The notes beneath the pieces were generated by a model. It worked only from the letters and a program-made list of their open reading frames with translations. It was not told where the DNA came from and searched no databases. A stretch of 64,000 bases of DNA from NCBI RefSeq assembly GCF_001310085.1, contig NZ_CP012643.1:3517501-3581500 (forward strand), in the 5' to 3' direction. Both the position numbers and the translations under genes were made by a program. The stretch is from Rufibacter tibetensis. Its GTDB lineage: Bacteria > Bacteroidota > Bacteroidia > Cytophagales > Hymenobacteraceae. Each line of letters starts with the position of its first letter. The first letter of the stretch is position 1. Below, piece after piece: positions 8,794-17,420 of this stretch.

Positions 8794-10146
8794 TTATTCT
8801 ACAGGACCATAACCAGTTACGAAAATTGGAGGAGCGATTTTAATAGTCTTATCCTGAACCTGTGCCGAAACCTTTGCTAAGTCTTGCTCAAATTCTTGTT
8901 TGATGACGTTCTTGTCATTTTTAAAACCGTCTATAATGATGGAGAATGGAGTGATATAGGTGACCGATGAGGTAGCGCCGCTTGCTTCCCAGGTAGGCAT
9001 CAACTTCACCACCCGTAGCACTTCTTGCTCTAAAGAAGCATGCCGGGCCTGTAGTACTTTGAAATCGCCAGGTGTGCCGTCTTTTGCAATGGTGACTTGC
9101 ACAAACACTCCGCCATATTCATTGTTCTTTTGGGCACTTTCTGGTATTCTTAACTTATCTGCTAGATACTTCATCATAGCAGGCGTTCCACCTGGAAATT
9201 GAGGTTCTTGAAAGGAGGTGGAGGTAACCGCAGCTGTGGAAGCAGGAGCAGAATTTTCCTGCACCAACATTTGATTGGAGGAGAGGGAAAGAGCCAGCAA
9301 ACCCAGCAGTGGGAAAGCCAGGACTTGTTTCACTTTTGAGGTGCTACTTTTGGGTTCGTGAATCATTTTGAGACGTTTTAAAGTGAGTGATTTATTGAAG
9401 TAATGACCTAAAGCAAAGTTGTTCTTCTGTAAAACTTGTTTGGCTAGCAGCAAACCATAAGCAGCTTTATCCTGGGTTTGGATAACGTGCGCATCGGCCA
9501 GGAATTCGTGGGTAGCCATAAGGGCTTTCCGGTAAAAGTAGAGGAGGGGATTGAACCAGAAAATAATGGTAAGTACCTCCAGATACATCAGGTCATAACT
9601 ATGACCTTGTTGCACGTGCACCCGTTCATGCTGCAAGATGCGTTCCTGTTCCTCTGGCGTTAGTGATTGAGAATTGTCCCAAAAGATGTACCTGAAGAAA
9701 GAGAAAGTAGGCCATTCTCCTTGGGTAGGGATAATGGTTAAGTCCTGCACCTTCTCAGCCTGCTTTTTATGCTTGCGGGTAAACAGGTGCAGGTGGTATA
9801 ACTGCCGCACAAAACGGGAGGCAAATACACCTACCCCAATGCCATAAAGTAGCAAAAGAGCCGTCTTCCAGTCCAAGCCAGAAGTAACTGTTGCTGGTTC
9901 TCCTTCCACAGGTACGTTTACCACAAAAGGAGTGAAGGAAGGCATAAAGGCTGGGATGGAAGCTACTTCCTGAGAAGAGGGCAATTCTAGGATAGCAAGC
10001 AGCAAAGAAATCAATGTTGCGCCCAGTAAATAGAAGCGGTTATAACGGAAGCACCCCTCGTTGCGCAGCAAAAGCAAGTACAACAGGTAGAAGGCCAGCA
10101 GGCAAACCGAAGACTCTACAAGGTAAGGTACAAGGCTATGATTCAT
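8794..10146 (-). CDS. BlaR1/MecR1-type M56 peptidase with TonB-like C-terminal domain
   Basis: The 450-residue protein has four hydrophobic segments (about 8-27, 38-54, 94-112 and 186-205) with the gluzincin motif HERVH at 173-177 between the third and fourth, followed by HEFLADAHV, the third zinc-ligand region. After a further membrane segment (about 275-290) comes a periplasmic domain of TonB C-terminal type: PQFPGGTPAMMKYLADKLR, then GGVFVQVTIAKDGT and LRVVKLMPTW. In Bacteroidota such proteins replace the penicillin-binding sensor of BlaR1 with a TonB-like module. The start overlaps the BlaI gene by 11 bp, so the pair is translationally linked. Likely role: a membrane signal opens the protease and leads to loss of the BlaI repressor. 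The inducer is unknown; no beta-lactamase gene is adjacent. Confidence 0.85.
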   Translation of the reverse strand: MNHSLVPYLVESSVCLLAFYLLYLLLLRNEGCFRYNRFYLLGATLISLLLAILELPSSQEVASIPAFMPSFTPFVVNVPVEGEPATVTSGLDWKTALLLLYGIGVGVFASRFVRQLYHLHLFTRKHKKQAEKVQDLTIIPTQGEWPTFSFFRYIFWDNSQSLTPEEQERILQHERVHVQQGHSYDLMYLEVLTIIFWFNPLLYFYRKALMATHEFLADAHVIQTQDKAAYGLLLAKQVLQKNNFALGHYFNKSLTLKRLKMIHEPKSSTSKVKQVLAFPLLGLLALSLSSNQMLVQENSAPASTAAVTSTSFQEPQFPGGTPAMMKYLADKLRIPESAQKNNEYGGVFVQVTIAKDGTPGDFKVLQARHASLEQEVLRVVKLMPTWEASGATSSVTYITPFSIIIDGFKNDKNVIKQEFEQDLAKVSAQVQDKTIKIAPPIFVTGYGPVE

Positions 10147-10516
10147 CGTCGTTTTTTGGGGTTTGGGTTTTTACATAGTTTACCAGTTCTTCCAGTTCTT
10201 TCACGTCCAGTTCTTCCTCCTTTGCGAAGAATGAAACCATGCGCTTGAAAGAACCACCAAAATACCCGCTGACAAAGTTCTTCAGGAAGAATCGCTGGTA
10301 CTCGCTCTTCTGGATAAGCGGATAATACTCGTGCGTTTTCCCGTAGGCCGTGTAGCCCACGAAACCTTTCTTCTCCAGTATCCTGATGATGGTGGAAACG
10401 GAGTTGTAAATGGGTTTAGGTTCTGGAAACTGCTCAATCACATCTTTCACAAACCCTTTCCCCAAGCTCCACAAGATCTGCATGACCTGTTCTTCGGCTT
10501 TGGTTAACTCTTTCAT
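10136..10516 (-). CDS. BlaI/MecI/CopY-family repressor
   Basis: The 126-residue protein matches the family: MKELTKAEEQVMQILWSLGK (helix 1), VKDVIEQFPEPKPIYNSVST with IIRILEKKGFVGYTAYGKTH (recognition helix and wing), then a C-terminal dimerisation helix with the region YQRFFLKNFVSGYFGGSF. It represses its own operon as a dimer and is usually inactivated by proteolysis triggered by the co-encoded BlaR1. The dimer helix carries the conserved SGYFGGS segment where cleavage-linked control acts in relatives. Two dyads upstream (10547-10584) are candidate operators. Confidence 0.9.
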   Translation of the reverse strand: MKELTKAEEQVMQILWSLGKGFVKDVIEQFPEPKPIYNSVSTIIRILEKKGFVGYTAYGKTHEYYPLIQKSEYQRFFLKNFVSGYFGGSFKRMVSFFAKEEELDVKELEELVNYVKTQTPKNDDES

Positions 10517-10546
10517 AGGGAGGTGGTTGATTTCTTTACTAAACGT

Positions 10547-10584
10547 ATAACTTAATTTTTAGTTATACAACTTATTTTTAAGTT
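10547..10584. promoter_or_regulatory. Candidate BlaI operator pair
   Basis: Two dyads lie just upstream of the repressor gene: ATAACT-N8-AGTTAT (10547-10566) and AACTT-N6-AAGTT (10569-10584), sharing the AACTT/AAGTT half-site. Position, repetition and AT-rich spacers fit autoregulation by a BlaI dimer. Inferred, not shown. Confidence 0.5.
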
Positions 10585-10684
10585 ATTGTTGAATTAGTTT
10601 GTGATTCCCTCTGTAGGAAAGCAGGTAGGAAAATAAAATAGGGTGGGAGTTTTTAGAGGCATTTCCAGAAAATAGCCTTAAAAC

Positions 10685-10711
10685 AAAGCCTCAGCATAGG
10701 GCTGAGGCTTT
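10685..10711 (-). terminator. Hairpin terminator
   Basis: A perfect 11-bp stem (10685-10695 with 10701-10711) with a 5-base loop lies just past the 3' end of the split TPR-like gene. Confidence 0.65.
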
Positions 10712-10737
10712 CGCCAAGAGTTAATGACAATGAATAG

Positions 10738-11466
10738 TTACAAGCTATCCAGGTTAGCGAGGTAGTCCAGTACGTAGTCATTCTTGGGGTTTACGGCCAA
10801 GGTTCTTTTTCCGAAATGCTCACAAAGTGTTTTGTCTTTCATTTCAAAGGCACACTCCGTCAGGTAAGAAAGGGCTTGTTCATAGGCAGGTTCGTTTTTC
10901 ATGTTACTGGCCATCAGCATGAATTTACCAATTTCCAGCATGGCGGCTTTCCAGTTGCCGTTGTCCATGTGCAGGGTGCCTAATTTCCAGTAAGCTTCCA
11001 TAAACCAGGTATCCACCACTAGTTCAGCGGGAGAGGTGCTTTGGGCATCTAGTTACGAAACTAATTTCTTGTAGACCTGGTAGCTGTCTGGTTTCCGTTC
11101 GTCTATCTGGTACAGGGCGCGGGCATAGGCTTCTAACAAGAATGGGTTTTCAGGTTCCTGGGTTACTGCCTTCTTGAGCACCTCGGCGGCTTGGGCAAAA
11201 GACTTTTTATTATAAAGTTGGATGGATTCTCTTAATTGTTTCTCGAATTTATCAGAACGCTTGGTTGGCTGAGGCGCAAACTGGGCAACAGGGTCTCCTT
11301 GATTCACAGTCTGCCCCTGCTGCAAAGGCATTCCTTTTTGAGTATGCAGGAAGATGAGGCTGGTGATTTTTATCTCTACAGGACTGTCTGGGGTTAACAA
11401 CTTTATTTGACCAAAACCGGAAAAGGATATCGCCAGCAAGGCTACTAGTAGTAGAGGTAGTTTCAT
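10738..11466 (-). pseudogene. Secreted TPR-like protein split by one in-frame TAA
   Basis: Both halves are in the same frame. The first (11466 to 11053, 137 residues) has a signal peptide (MKLPLLLVALLAISFSGFG, then Q), a basic linker and a TPR-like helix pair (SIQLYNKKSFAQAAEVLKKA). It stops at TAA (complement of 11053-11055). The frame then stays open for 104 more codons (LDAQSTSPAELVVDTWF, then MEAYWKLGTLHMDNGNW and SYLTECAFEMKDKTLCEHFG) with continuing TPR-like helices to 10738. A single base change from an intact 242-residue protein therefore explains the data. The second half alone lacks a signal peptide. It may be a recent pseudogene, a sequencing error or, less likely, a readthrough site. 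A terminator lies at 10685. Confidence 0.7.
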
Positions 11467-11815
11467 AGCATAGAATTTAGGATATGAGAGGGGATTTGTT
11501 TAGATGAATATATCTTAAAAATAGCATATCTACAAGGGTATACTTGTGGATATGCTGGGGTACTTCTGAAGAAGAGTAAGTAGGATAAGTATGCCGCCAA
11601 TCGCACTGTTAGCAAACAGAAATGAGTGTGTCTTGGCGAGCTGTTTTCTGAATTCTTTAGCTTCTAAATTAGCTGCTAAAGAAAGCCTTTTGATTTCTCT
11701 TAATTGGCTACAAGAAAATGCGGCATCACTGTTAGAAAGCCTATAGACCTAGAAAGCCGTTTTGGGCTGTCTTATATAGACAGCCCCAAAACGGCTTCTG
11801 AAATGTTAAAGAATC
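11467..11815. other. Intergenic region
   Basis: No gene was seen. It contains the palindrome at 11753-11797 close to the stop of the DUF1456 gene. Confidence 0.5.
11753..11797. terminator. Two-tier palindrome / terminator of DUF1456 gene
   Basis: The arms AAGCCGTTTTGGGCTGTC and GACAGCCCCAAAACGGCTT pair with one bulged base. It is a member of the dispersed GTTTT/AAAAC palindrome family described under findings, located 19 bp past the stop codon. Confidence 0.6.
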
Positions 11816-12103
11816 TTATTTTTTACGGGGAGGGTACGACATGGGCTTTCTGGCTGGGGCAGCAGGAGTGGCTGGTTTCTTTTCTTCAGGGGTGCCGCGC
11901 ATGTGAATGACCAAGCCATTCAGGAAATTACGCAGGAGTTGGTCGCCGCAGGGTTTGTAGTTGGCGTGATCTTCTTTCCGGAAAATAGCTCCCAATTCAC
12001 TTTTGGTAACGTTAAAATCCACCAGCTTCAGGATATCGATGATGTCATCGTCCCGGAGCTGAAGCGCCACGCGCAGTTTCTTCATGATATCGTTGTTGGT
12101 CAT
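11816..12103 (-). CDS. DUF1456 (YehS-like) protein, single-repeat form
   Basis: The 95-residue protein matches one DUF1456 unit: TNNDIMKKLRVALQLRDDDI, then DILKLVDFNVTKSELGAIFR, KEDHANYKPCGDQLLRNFLN and GLVI. E. coli YehS and most relatives carry two such repeats in about 150 residues; here the second is replaced by a short Ala/Pro/Lys-rich tail (about 74-95) ending PPRKK. A basic disordered tail suggests nucleic-acid or membrane contact, but this is inference. The family function is unknown. A TACTTTCG box at 12125-12132 (minus strand), with a TTG about 19 bp further upstream, is a plausible promoter. Confidence 0.75.
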   Translation of the reverse strand: MTNNDIMKKLRVALQLRDDDIIDILKLVDFNVTKSELGAIFRKEDHANYKPCGDQLLRNFLNGLVIHMRGTPEEKKPATPAAPARKPMSYPPRKK

Positions 12104-12263
12104 GCCTTATCTTTTAATGGTTCGCGAAAGTACGTATACGCAATAGAAAAGCAAGCAAGTATGCCGCTTCAGAAAAACAGTTTACCAATGGGGTTTATAT
12201 ACTTTTCAACTCCAAGCGGAGGGCCGTATTAGATCTTCAGGAGGGTAGTGATAGAAATAAAAA

Positions 12264-12286
12264 GCCCCTCCACAAGCTGGAGGGGC
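12264..12286 (-). terminator. Hairpin terminator
   Basis: A perfect 9-bp GC-rich stem (12264-12272 with 12278-12286) is followed on the minus strand by a T run. It serves the phosphoesterase-propeller gene. A half copy of the GTTTT/AAAAC palindrome lies beside it at 12311-12340. Confidence 0.7.
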
Positions 12287-12355
12287 AGGTTCACAAATTC
12301 CTTTTCTAGTCGGTGTTTTGAGAAAACAGGCTCAAAAGAGCCACAGACTTCTGGC

Positions 12356-14203
12356 TTAGTAGGTCAGCATTTCTACTTTGCCGTCCATAGTGGCGGCAAT
12401 TACCCTGCGTTTGGGCAGCACGTTAACGGTGTTTACCATGGAGTTGTCAATCTTGTGGGCCCAGTTTACTTTATGCGTTAGGGGATTGATGCTGTACACC
12501 ACGCCGCTCTTGGTCCCGAAGAACACCGCTCCGTCTTTTTCAATGAGCATAGACGGCACATGTTCGTACCCAAAACCGGCATTTAGGCGCCAGGCCAGTT
12601 TAGGAGCAGCTTTATTGGTTTCAAAAGCCACTACTTCGTCCTGCATGGTTTTGCCGTACACCAGCTTTTTGTCTTTGGACATCCCGATGGACTCACGCAC
12701 GGTAGCTTCTTTGCTGCGCCACAAAGCTTGGCCGGTGTTGCTATCCAAGGCGGTGATGAACCGGTCTGGCGCCACAATGTAGACCACACCATCATGCGCT
12801 ACCGGGATAACCATGGCAGGAGAGAACATGCGGTTGGGTGAGCCATTGTTCCACTTCCAGGCCAGTGTTCCGTCTTTCTGGTTTAAGGCATACAGGTGTC
12901 GGTCCCAGGCACCAAAGATGATTTTACCTTCATATGACAAAGGGGTGCTTACTACGGCTCCGTCCAGACCGGCAAATTCCCATACCTGTTTTCCGGTGGC
13001 TGCTTCCAGGGCTCTGAACTTCCCGTCACTGCCGCCAATGTACACAATGCCTTTCTCTATCAACGGTGATCCGAGTACCGAAGCGCCGGTTTTTGTTTTC
13101 CAGGCAAGTTTGCCAGTTTTGGCTTTCAAGGCGTAAATGTGCCCGTCACCTGAGCCAAAAATAACTTTGTCCTTGAAAACGGCAGGGGACGAGAAAATGC
13201 CACCGCCTGTCTTAAATTCCCAAGCCCTAGTGCCGTCTTTTTCCTTCAAAGCTTCTACCTTGCCCACGCTGTTCCCGAAGATCACCAGCCCATGGCTGTT
13301 CACCGGAGTAGAGATCACATTTGCATCTGAGTGGTAGCTCCAGGCTTTTTTGGTAGAGGCATACTGGTCATTGATGGCAAAGGATGGACGTGGGTAAGTT
13401 TTACCGTCAGCGTAAGAGCGGTTGCCTAACGCGATTCTGCGCCACACGGGTTTGGTGCCTACTCCCGGATTCCGCTCTGAAAACAGCGCCGAATCTTGCC
13501 GCATCTCTACCAGGTTATAGCCACCCACTTCATCTTTGGCCCTGAGGTTAGAACGCCCCATGGTAGCTTGCAGGCCTTCAGAATCAGCAACCCGGTTTTG
13601 GTGACCGTGCCCGCAGATGGAGAATTGCGTGTTGTATTGCTTCAGGCGGTCAATGGCGTCATACCAGTTGTCCAGGCCGTTGTCCAGCGGGTAGTGGTTC
13701 ACAAACACAATGGGCTGATTTTTGGGTGTTTTGGCCAAAACACTGTCTAACCAAACCGTGGCGTCACGCGGAATATGGCCGTCTGACATGCGCACATAGG
13801 GGCCAGAGGCACACCCAATAAACTTCAGGCCTTTGTGCTCAAACACGAATTTGTCATACCCAAACTCCCTGATGAAACTTACTCCACCCGATTCAGACCA
13901 GCCCGTATCATGGTTGCCGGGCACTATGTAGTAAGGCACCTTCAGCTTGCTGATGATCTCTTTGGCTTTTTTCAGTTCGGCATCAGTACCCATTTCGGTG
14001 ATGTCTCCGGTGAGCAGCACAAAGTCAATGCCTTCCTGGCTGTTGATATCAGCGATGGTACGCTCCAGGTCTTCTTCGGCCACGCCGTTAGGAGAGCCAA
14101 TGTGGGTGTCAGTGACAAACGCAAACCTGAACGATTGAGCCACCGAGGTGTGCCACGCGCACAGCCACAGGCAAAAGAGGAGAAGAAGGGTTATCTTTTT
14201 CAT
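12356..14203 (-). CDS. Secreted metallophosphoesterase fused to PQQ-type beta-propeller
   Basis: ATG 14203 gives a clean signal peptide (MKKITLLLLFCLWLCAW..SVAQ) and 615 residues; the longer start 13 codons upstream is not needed. Residues about 25-250 form a calcineurin-like phosphoesterase with DTHIG, LLTGDITE, VPGNHD, VNHYP and GHGHQN, which are all five metal-binding blocks. After a linker, about residues 300-615 form repeated blades of the pattern GxVYALxxKTGxLAWKxK (examples DGHIYALKAKTGKLAWKTKT and DGKFRALEAATGKQVWEF), the PQQ/BamB type of propeller. It should act in the periplasm or outside. The propeller probably binds a partner or glycan. The substrate is unknown; metallophosphatases of this layout act on nucleotides or phosphodiesters. 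Confidence 0.85.
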   Translation of the reverse strand: MKKITLLLLFCLWLCAWHTSVAQSFRFAFVTDTHIGSPNGVAEEDLERTIADINSQEGIDFVLLTGDITEMGTDAELKKAKEIISKLKVPYYIVPGNHDTGWSESGGVSFIREFGYDKFVFEHKGLKFIGCASGPYVRMSDGHIPRDATVWLDSVLAKTPKNQPIVFVNHYPLDNGLDNWYDAIDRLKQYNTQFSICGHGHQNRVADSEGLQATMGRSNLRAKDEVGGYNLVEMRQDSALFSERNPGVGTKPVWRRIALGNRSYADGKTYPRPSFAINDQYASTKKAWSYHSDANVISTPVNSHGLVIFGNSVGKVEALKEKDGTRAWEFKTGGGIFSSPAVFKDKVIFGSGDGHIYALKAKTGKLAWKTKTGASVLGSPLIEKGIVYIGGSDGKFRALEAATGKQVWEFAGLDGAVVSTPLSYEGKIIFGAWDRHLYALNQKDGTLAWKWNNGSPNRMFSPAMVIPVAHDGVVYIVAPDRFITALDSNTGQALWRSKEATVRESIGMSKDKKLVYGKTMQDEVVAFETNKAAPKLAWRLNAGFGYEHVPSMLIEKDGAVFFGTKSGVVYSINPLTHKVNWAHKIDNSMVNTVNVLPKRRVIAATMDGKVEMLTY

Positions 14204-14445
14204 ACACAGAGGGAGGTTGGTAGCAAAAGCTAATATCTGCAAATGAAAATAGATAAGCCAACCTTCTCTGTTAAATTTTAAAATAATTTAAAAAGTAATA
14301 TAAAGCGTTCGTTTAAAGCCCCTTTTGCAAAAGAAGCTTCAAATTGAAAGCAAAGGTGTAGGGTGTACCCGTGCTTTCAAGCTCGTTTGAAACAAGGTGC
14401 CGCAATTTTCTGTACCTTCCAATTCAAAACTAAAATCTACAGATC

Positions 14446-14736
14446 GTGCCACAATTTCTTATTACTGCCCTGGATTATACCGATGACCAAGCCCTGGACC
14501 GCCGCATGGCTGCCCGGCCCTACCACTTAGATATGGTGAAAAAGTTGAAAGCCAATGGTAACTTTATTTTGGGAGGCGCAATGCTAAGCCCCGAAGAAAA
14601 AATGAAGGGTTCCACGATGGTGGTGGAGTTTGATAACGAAGAAGAAATACAACAGTGGTTTGCTCAGGAGCCTTACTTGTTACAGAAAGTATGGGAGAAG
14701 GTGGAGATTACTCCTTTTAAAGTAGCTGTTGTATAG
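14446..14736 (+). CDS. YciI-family protein
   Basis: The 96-residue protein starts with GTG at 14446 and shows the YCII ferredoxin-like fold: PQFLITALDYTDDQALDRRM, RPYHLDMVKKLKANGNFILG and GAML, then STMVVEFDNEEEIQQWFAQE and PYL. The conserved RxxHL (RPYHL) and the DEEE-x-W motif suit the family, whose few characterised members are dehydrochlorinase or muconolactone-isomerase-like. No partner gene is adjacent. A two-tier palindrome ends the transcript (14765-14810). Confidence 0.8.
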   Translation: MPQFLITALDYTDDQALDRRMAARPYHLDMVKKLKANGNFILGGAMLSPEEKMKGSTMVVEFDNEEEIQQWFAQEPYLLQKVWEKVEITPFKVAVV

Positions 14737-14764
14737 AGACCCTCAAGTGTTCGTTTAATGGCTG

Positions 14765-14810
14765 AAGCCGTTCTGTGCCTGTTTTATTGAAACTAGGCAC
14801 AGAACGGCTT
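14765..14810. terminator. Two-tier palindrome / terminator
   Basis: A 16-bp outer stem (14765-14780 with 14795-14810) has an inner GTTTT/AAACT pair. It belongs to the dispersed palindrome family and lies between the convergent YciI and ABC genes. Confidence 0.65.
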
Positions 14811-14850
14811 TTAAGTATCTGCTTTAGCTTTTGTGAACACGATCTGGCTT

Positions 14851-15834
14851 TTAAATAAACCACACCTTTTCAGGAGAAAGGGAAAGGAAAACAGTGTCAT
14901 CCTTCCTGAAGTGGGGGAGGGCGGTTCTAACGGTGATGGTTCCCTGGGGTAAAAATACCTCCAGTTCATAATGACTCCCGAAGAATGTCACCCGGTGTGC
15001 TTTTCCAGCTACCGCACTACTGCTGTCAGTTCCCAGTTCAAAACTCTCTGGGCGTACCAGCACCTTTTTTTCGTTAGTACTTACCTCTAAGGTATCAAAG
15101 AAAATACTGGCTTGGGTTGATGAAAGCAGATTGTATTTCCCGAACAATCCAGCCACGTACTCATTGACAGGCTTCTGGTAGATATCTTCCGGGGAGCCTT
15201 GTTGAAGAACTTTCCCGTTTTGCATGACCAGTATTTCATCTGCCCAGGAAAGACTGTCAAGCGGGTCATGGGAAATCAAGAGGCAGGTGATTTCCAGGTT
15301 ATCGCTAATGTCCTGGATGATGGTTTTCAGGAGGCTCTTGTGGCCGGTGTCCAGGTTAGAGAAGGGTTCATCCAGCAACAGCAGTTTAGGAGAAGTAAGG
15401 AGCAGGCGGGCCAGGGCAATGCGTTGGCGTTCGCCACCCGAAAGCTGGTCGGTTCTGCGGGTAAGCAGGTGGCCTATTTTGCAGACGTTATACAGTTCAT
15501 CGGCTTCTTCCTGCGTGAGGGAGTTGGCGTAGCGCAAGACCTGTTCTACCCGCAAAAACTCTGGTAACTCATACTGCTGCGAGAGGTACGCAATGCCCGG
15601 GTGCCCTGCAACTAACTTCTCAGCGGGGCCTTTTACCCGTTCGCCCTCGAACGTCAGGGTGCCCGCATCTAGTTGAATTAACCCGGCTATGATCTTGAGC
15701 AACGTACTCTTGCCCGAGCCTGTTTCCCCGGCAATGGCTATCTTCTGAAACTCCTGCTGGGTAAAGCTGATGTCTGTGAGAACGGCCTCTTTTTCGCCCT
15801 GCTTGTGAATTCCAGCTACTTGTAAAAACGTCAT
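14851..15834 (-). CDS. ABC transporter ATP-binding protein (iron/polyamine-type with TOBE-like C-terminus), orphan
   Basis: From ATG 15834 (MTFLQVAGIHKQ) the protein has about 327 residues; the start at 15855 adds seven residues without benefit. Walker A is GETGSGKST, the Q loop is YLSQQYEL, the signature is LSGGERQRIALARLL, Walker B is LLLLDEPFSNLD and the switch His is in LLISHD. Residues after about 240 (NLLSSTQASIFFDTLEV, VLVRPESFELG and strands HYELEVFLPQGTITVRTALP) resemble the TOBE domain of the FbpC/PotA group. No permease or binding protein is adjacent, so its partner must be elsewhere. A non-canonical feature is VAGHPGIAYLSQ in place of the usual RxxGMVFQ. Confidence 0.85.
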   Translation of the reverse strand: MTFLQVAGIHKQGEKEAVLTDISFTQQEFQKIAIAGETGSGKSTLLKIIAGLIQLDAGTLTFEGERVKGPAEKLVAGHPGIAYLSQQYELPEFLRVEQVLRYANSLTQEEADELYNVCKIGHLLTRRTDQLSGGERQRIALARLLLTSPKLLLLDEPFSNLDTGHKSLLKTIIQDISDNLEITCLLISHDPLDSLSWADEILVMQNGKVLQQGSPEDIYQKPVNEYVAGLFGKYNLLSSTQASIFFDTLEVSTNEKKVLVRPESFELGTDSSSAVAGKAHRVTFFGSHYELEVFLPQGTITVRTALPHFRKDDTVFLSLSPEKVWFI

Positions 15835-16063
15835 ATACTTGGGAGCGAGGTTCACCTAAGGGCGCCTGCTTACGAGGGTATTTGGTTTTGAATGTCTCCT
15901 TACAGCAATCTACGTCACGAAAGTAGGCAATAAATGGGGTTTGTCTTGAAATGGCTGTCTTAATGCTCTGGAAATGAATAACCCCTTATGCTTTCAACAG
16001 CGTTAGTTGTCTTCTTGATTTGAATAGGAATTAAGATAACAACGTACTAGGCTATGGCACGTT

Positions 16064-16657
16064 TTAATGCGCTATAGGTGTTGTTGTGAGGTCGTTCTTT
16101 TTTACTATGGCTTCAAAAACCATATTCTTAAATCCTACTTTCTGAATTTTCTCCTTTGTATCGGGCGCAACTACAATAACGGGCGTTAAAGGGCGGTCAT
16201 GTAGTCTCCCCCTACCACCATACAAAATGTTGGATTGATAAAAGCCGTCTTCCAAGGGGGTTTCCAGTTGGCCCAAGTCAACATGAGGGCCTACAACTAT
16301 CTCATGCTGTCCGCACGAGCCGCAAAGGTCCGCTACCTCTCGGGCAGTGAAGGGTATCGTGCTGTTTTGAAGGATGAATTGGTAGAACCCACTGCTTCTT
16401 TCCAACTCCATAAATCTGATGTTGCCGTAGTTGTTTCTATTGCAAAACTCCTTGAACTTAAGGGACGAAATTGCAATGGAATCATAGGTAAAGGAGAAGT
16501 CATATACTTTTCTCTTGATTCTAAACAGATTGTTCGTTTCCCTGTAATCCACCCGAAAGCCGCAATCGGAACACTTTTTCGCTTCCGTAAGCGTGTCGAG
16601 GTCACTGAACATTTCGGAACCGTTATCTGGTCCCCATAAAATATACCCAATTATCAT
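16064..16657 (-). CDS. Double-CXXCG motif protein (immunity-like)
   Basis: The 197-residue cytoplasmic protein carries two CXXCG knuckles, at C29/C32 (CSDCG) and C112/C115 (CGSCG), which probably form a split zinc ribbon. Its C-terminal third has GRGRLHDRPLTPVIVVAPDT followed by KEKIQKVGFKNMVFEAI. This resembles the end of the myxobacterial double-CXXCG paralogous family (SitI-type immunity proteins), where a similar TVIV...F..AV..L.L.GV.F block closes the chain. If so, it would neutralise a toxin delivered by neighbours, but no toxin gene is next to it, so it would be an orphan. The assignment comes from motif order only and is tentative. Confidence 0.5.
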   Translation of the reverse strand: MIIGYILWGPDNGSEMFSDLDTLTEAKKCSDCGFRVDYRETNNLFRIKRKVYDFSFTYDSIAISSLKFKEFCNRNNYGNIRFMELERSSGFYQFILQNSTIPFTAREVADLCGSCGQHEIVVGPHVDLGQLETPLEDGFYQSNILYGGRGRLHDRPLTPVIVVAPDTKEKIQKVGFKNMVFEAIVKKNDLTTTPIAH

Positions 16658-16735
16658 AACTTGAATGCCTCACAACTACTAAATATACGGAGCACCTACA
16701 GTTATCTGAACTATGTGCGTAGGAGTCATATACAT

Positions 16736-17299
16736 TCAAGAAGCTTCCGAGGAAATAGGAGTCAATTGCAGTTCCTCTGCGTGGGGTTGAAGCACTTGAA
16801 TGATAAAGTCTATGTGTGCGGCTAGGTCTACTTCCAGTAATTCGGCCCCTAAACGTACTTCGTTGCGGTCCACCGAGGCGGCAAAGCTGGCTTGTTTTAG
16901 TTTCTTCAGGACAGACTTGGCTTCTAAGCCAGACAAGCGTTGCGGCCGTACCTGGGCACAGGCGACTACAAAGCCGGTTATTTCATCGCAGCCCAGCAGG
17001 GCTTTGTCTAGTAAGCTGTCATGGGGTACGCCCCAGTGGCTGTAGTGCCCTGAGATGGCGTGGGCCATTTCTTCTTCGCCACGTTCACGCAGCAGTTCTA
17101 CTACTACATTAGGGTGGCGGTCTGGGTAGGCTTCATAGTCGGCATCATGGAGCAGGCCAGTATTGCCCCAAAGTTCTGGGTCTTGGTTCAGTTTCTGGGC
17201 ATAGGCGCGCATGACCAGTTCCACGGTGCGGGCATGGCGTAAAAGACTTTCGCTTTTGGTGTATTGTTGTAAGATCTGAGTTGCTTCTTCTCTGGTCAT
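16736..17299 (-). CDS. HD-domain phosphohydrolase
   Basis: The 187-residue protein shows the HD arrangement: a first His in LLRHARTVELVMRAY, the HD doublet in GNTGLLHDADYEAYPD, further His in AISGHYSH and an Asp in LLGCDEITGFV. This is the HDIG-type pattern of small bacterial HD hydrolases that act on nucleotides or phosphomonoesters. Substrate unknown. It stands alone on the minus strand, 121 bp from the iron-sulfur gene. Confidence in the fold is high. Confidence 0.8.
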   Translation of the reverse strand: MTREEATQILQQYTKSESLLRHARTVELVMRAYAQKLNQDPELWGNTGLLHDADYEAYPDRHPNVVVELLRERGEEEMAHAISGHYSHWGVPHDSLLDKALLGCDEITGFVVACAQVRPQRLSGLEAKSVLKKLKQASFAASVDRNEVRLGAELLEVDLAAHIDFIIQVLQPHAEELQLTPISSEAS

Positions 17300-17420
17300 T
17301 GGGCATAAGGTTTAAACCAGTAAGATAGCCGGGATGACGCAGATGCACAAGGAAAGAACAACTGCTTCTCTTCTGTTTGTGCTTCTTTTTCTGAAAACAA
17401 GCTCAAAGCAGGAAACAAGC

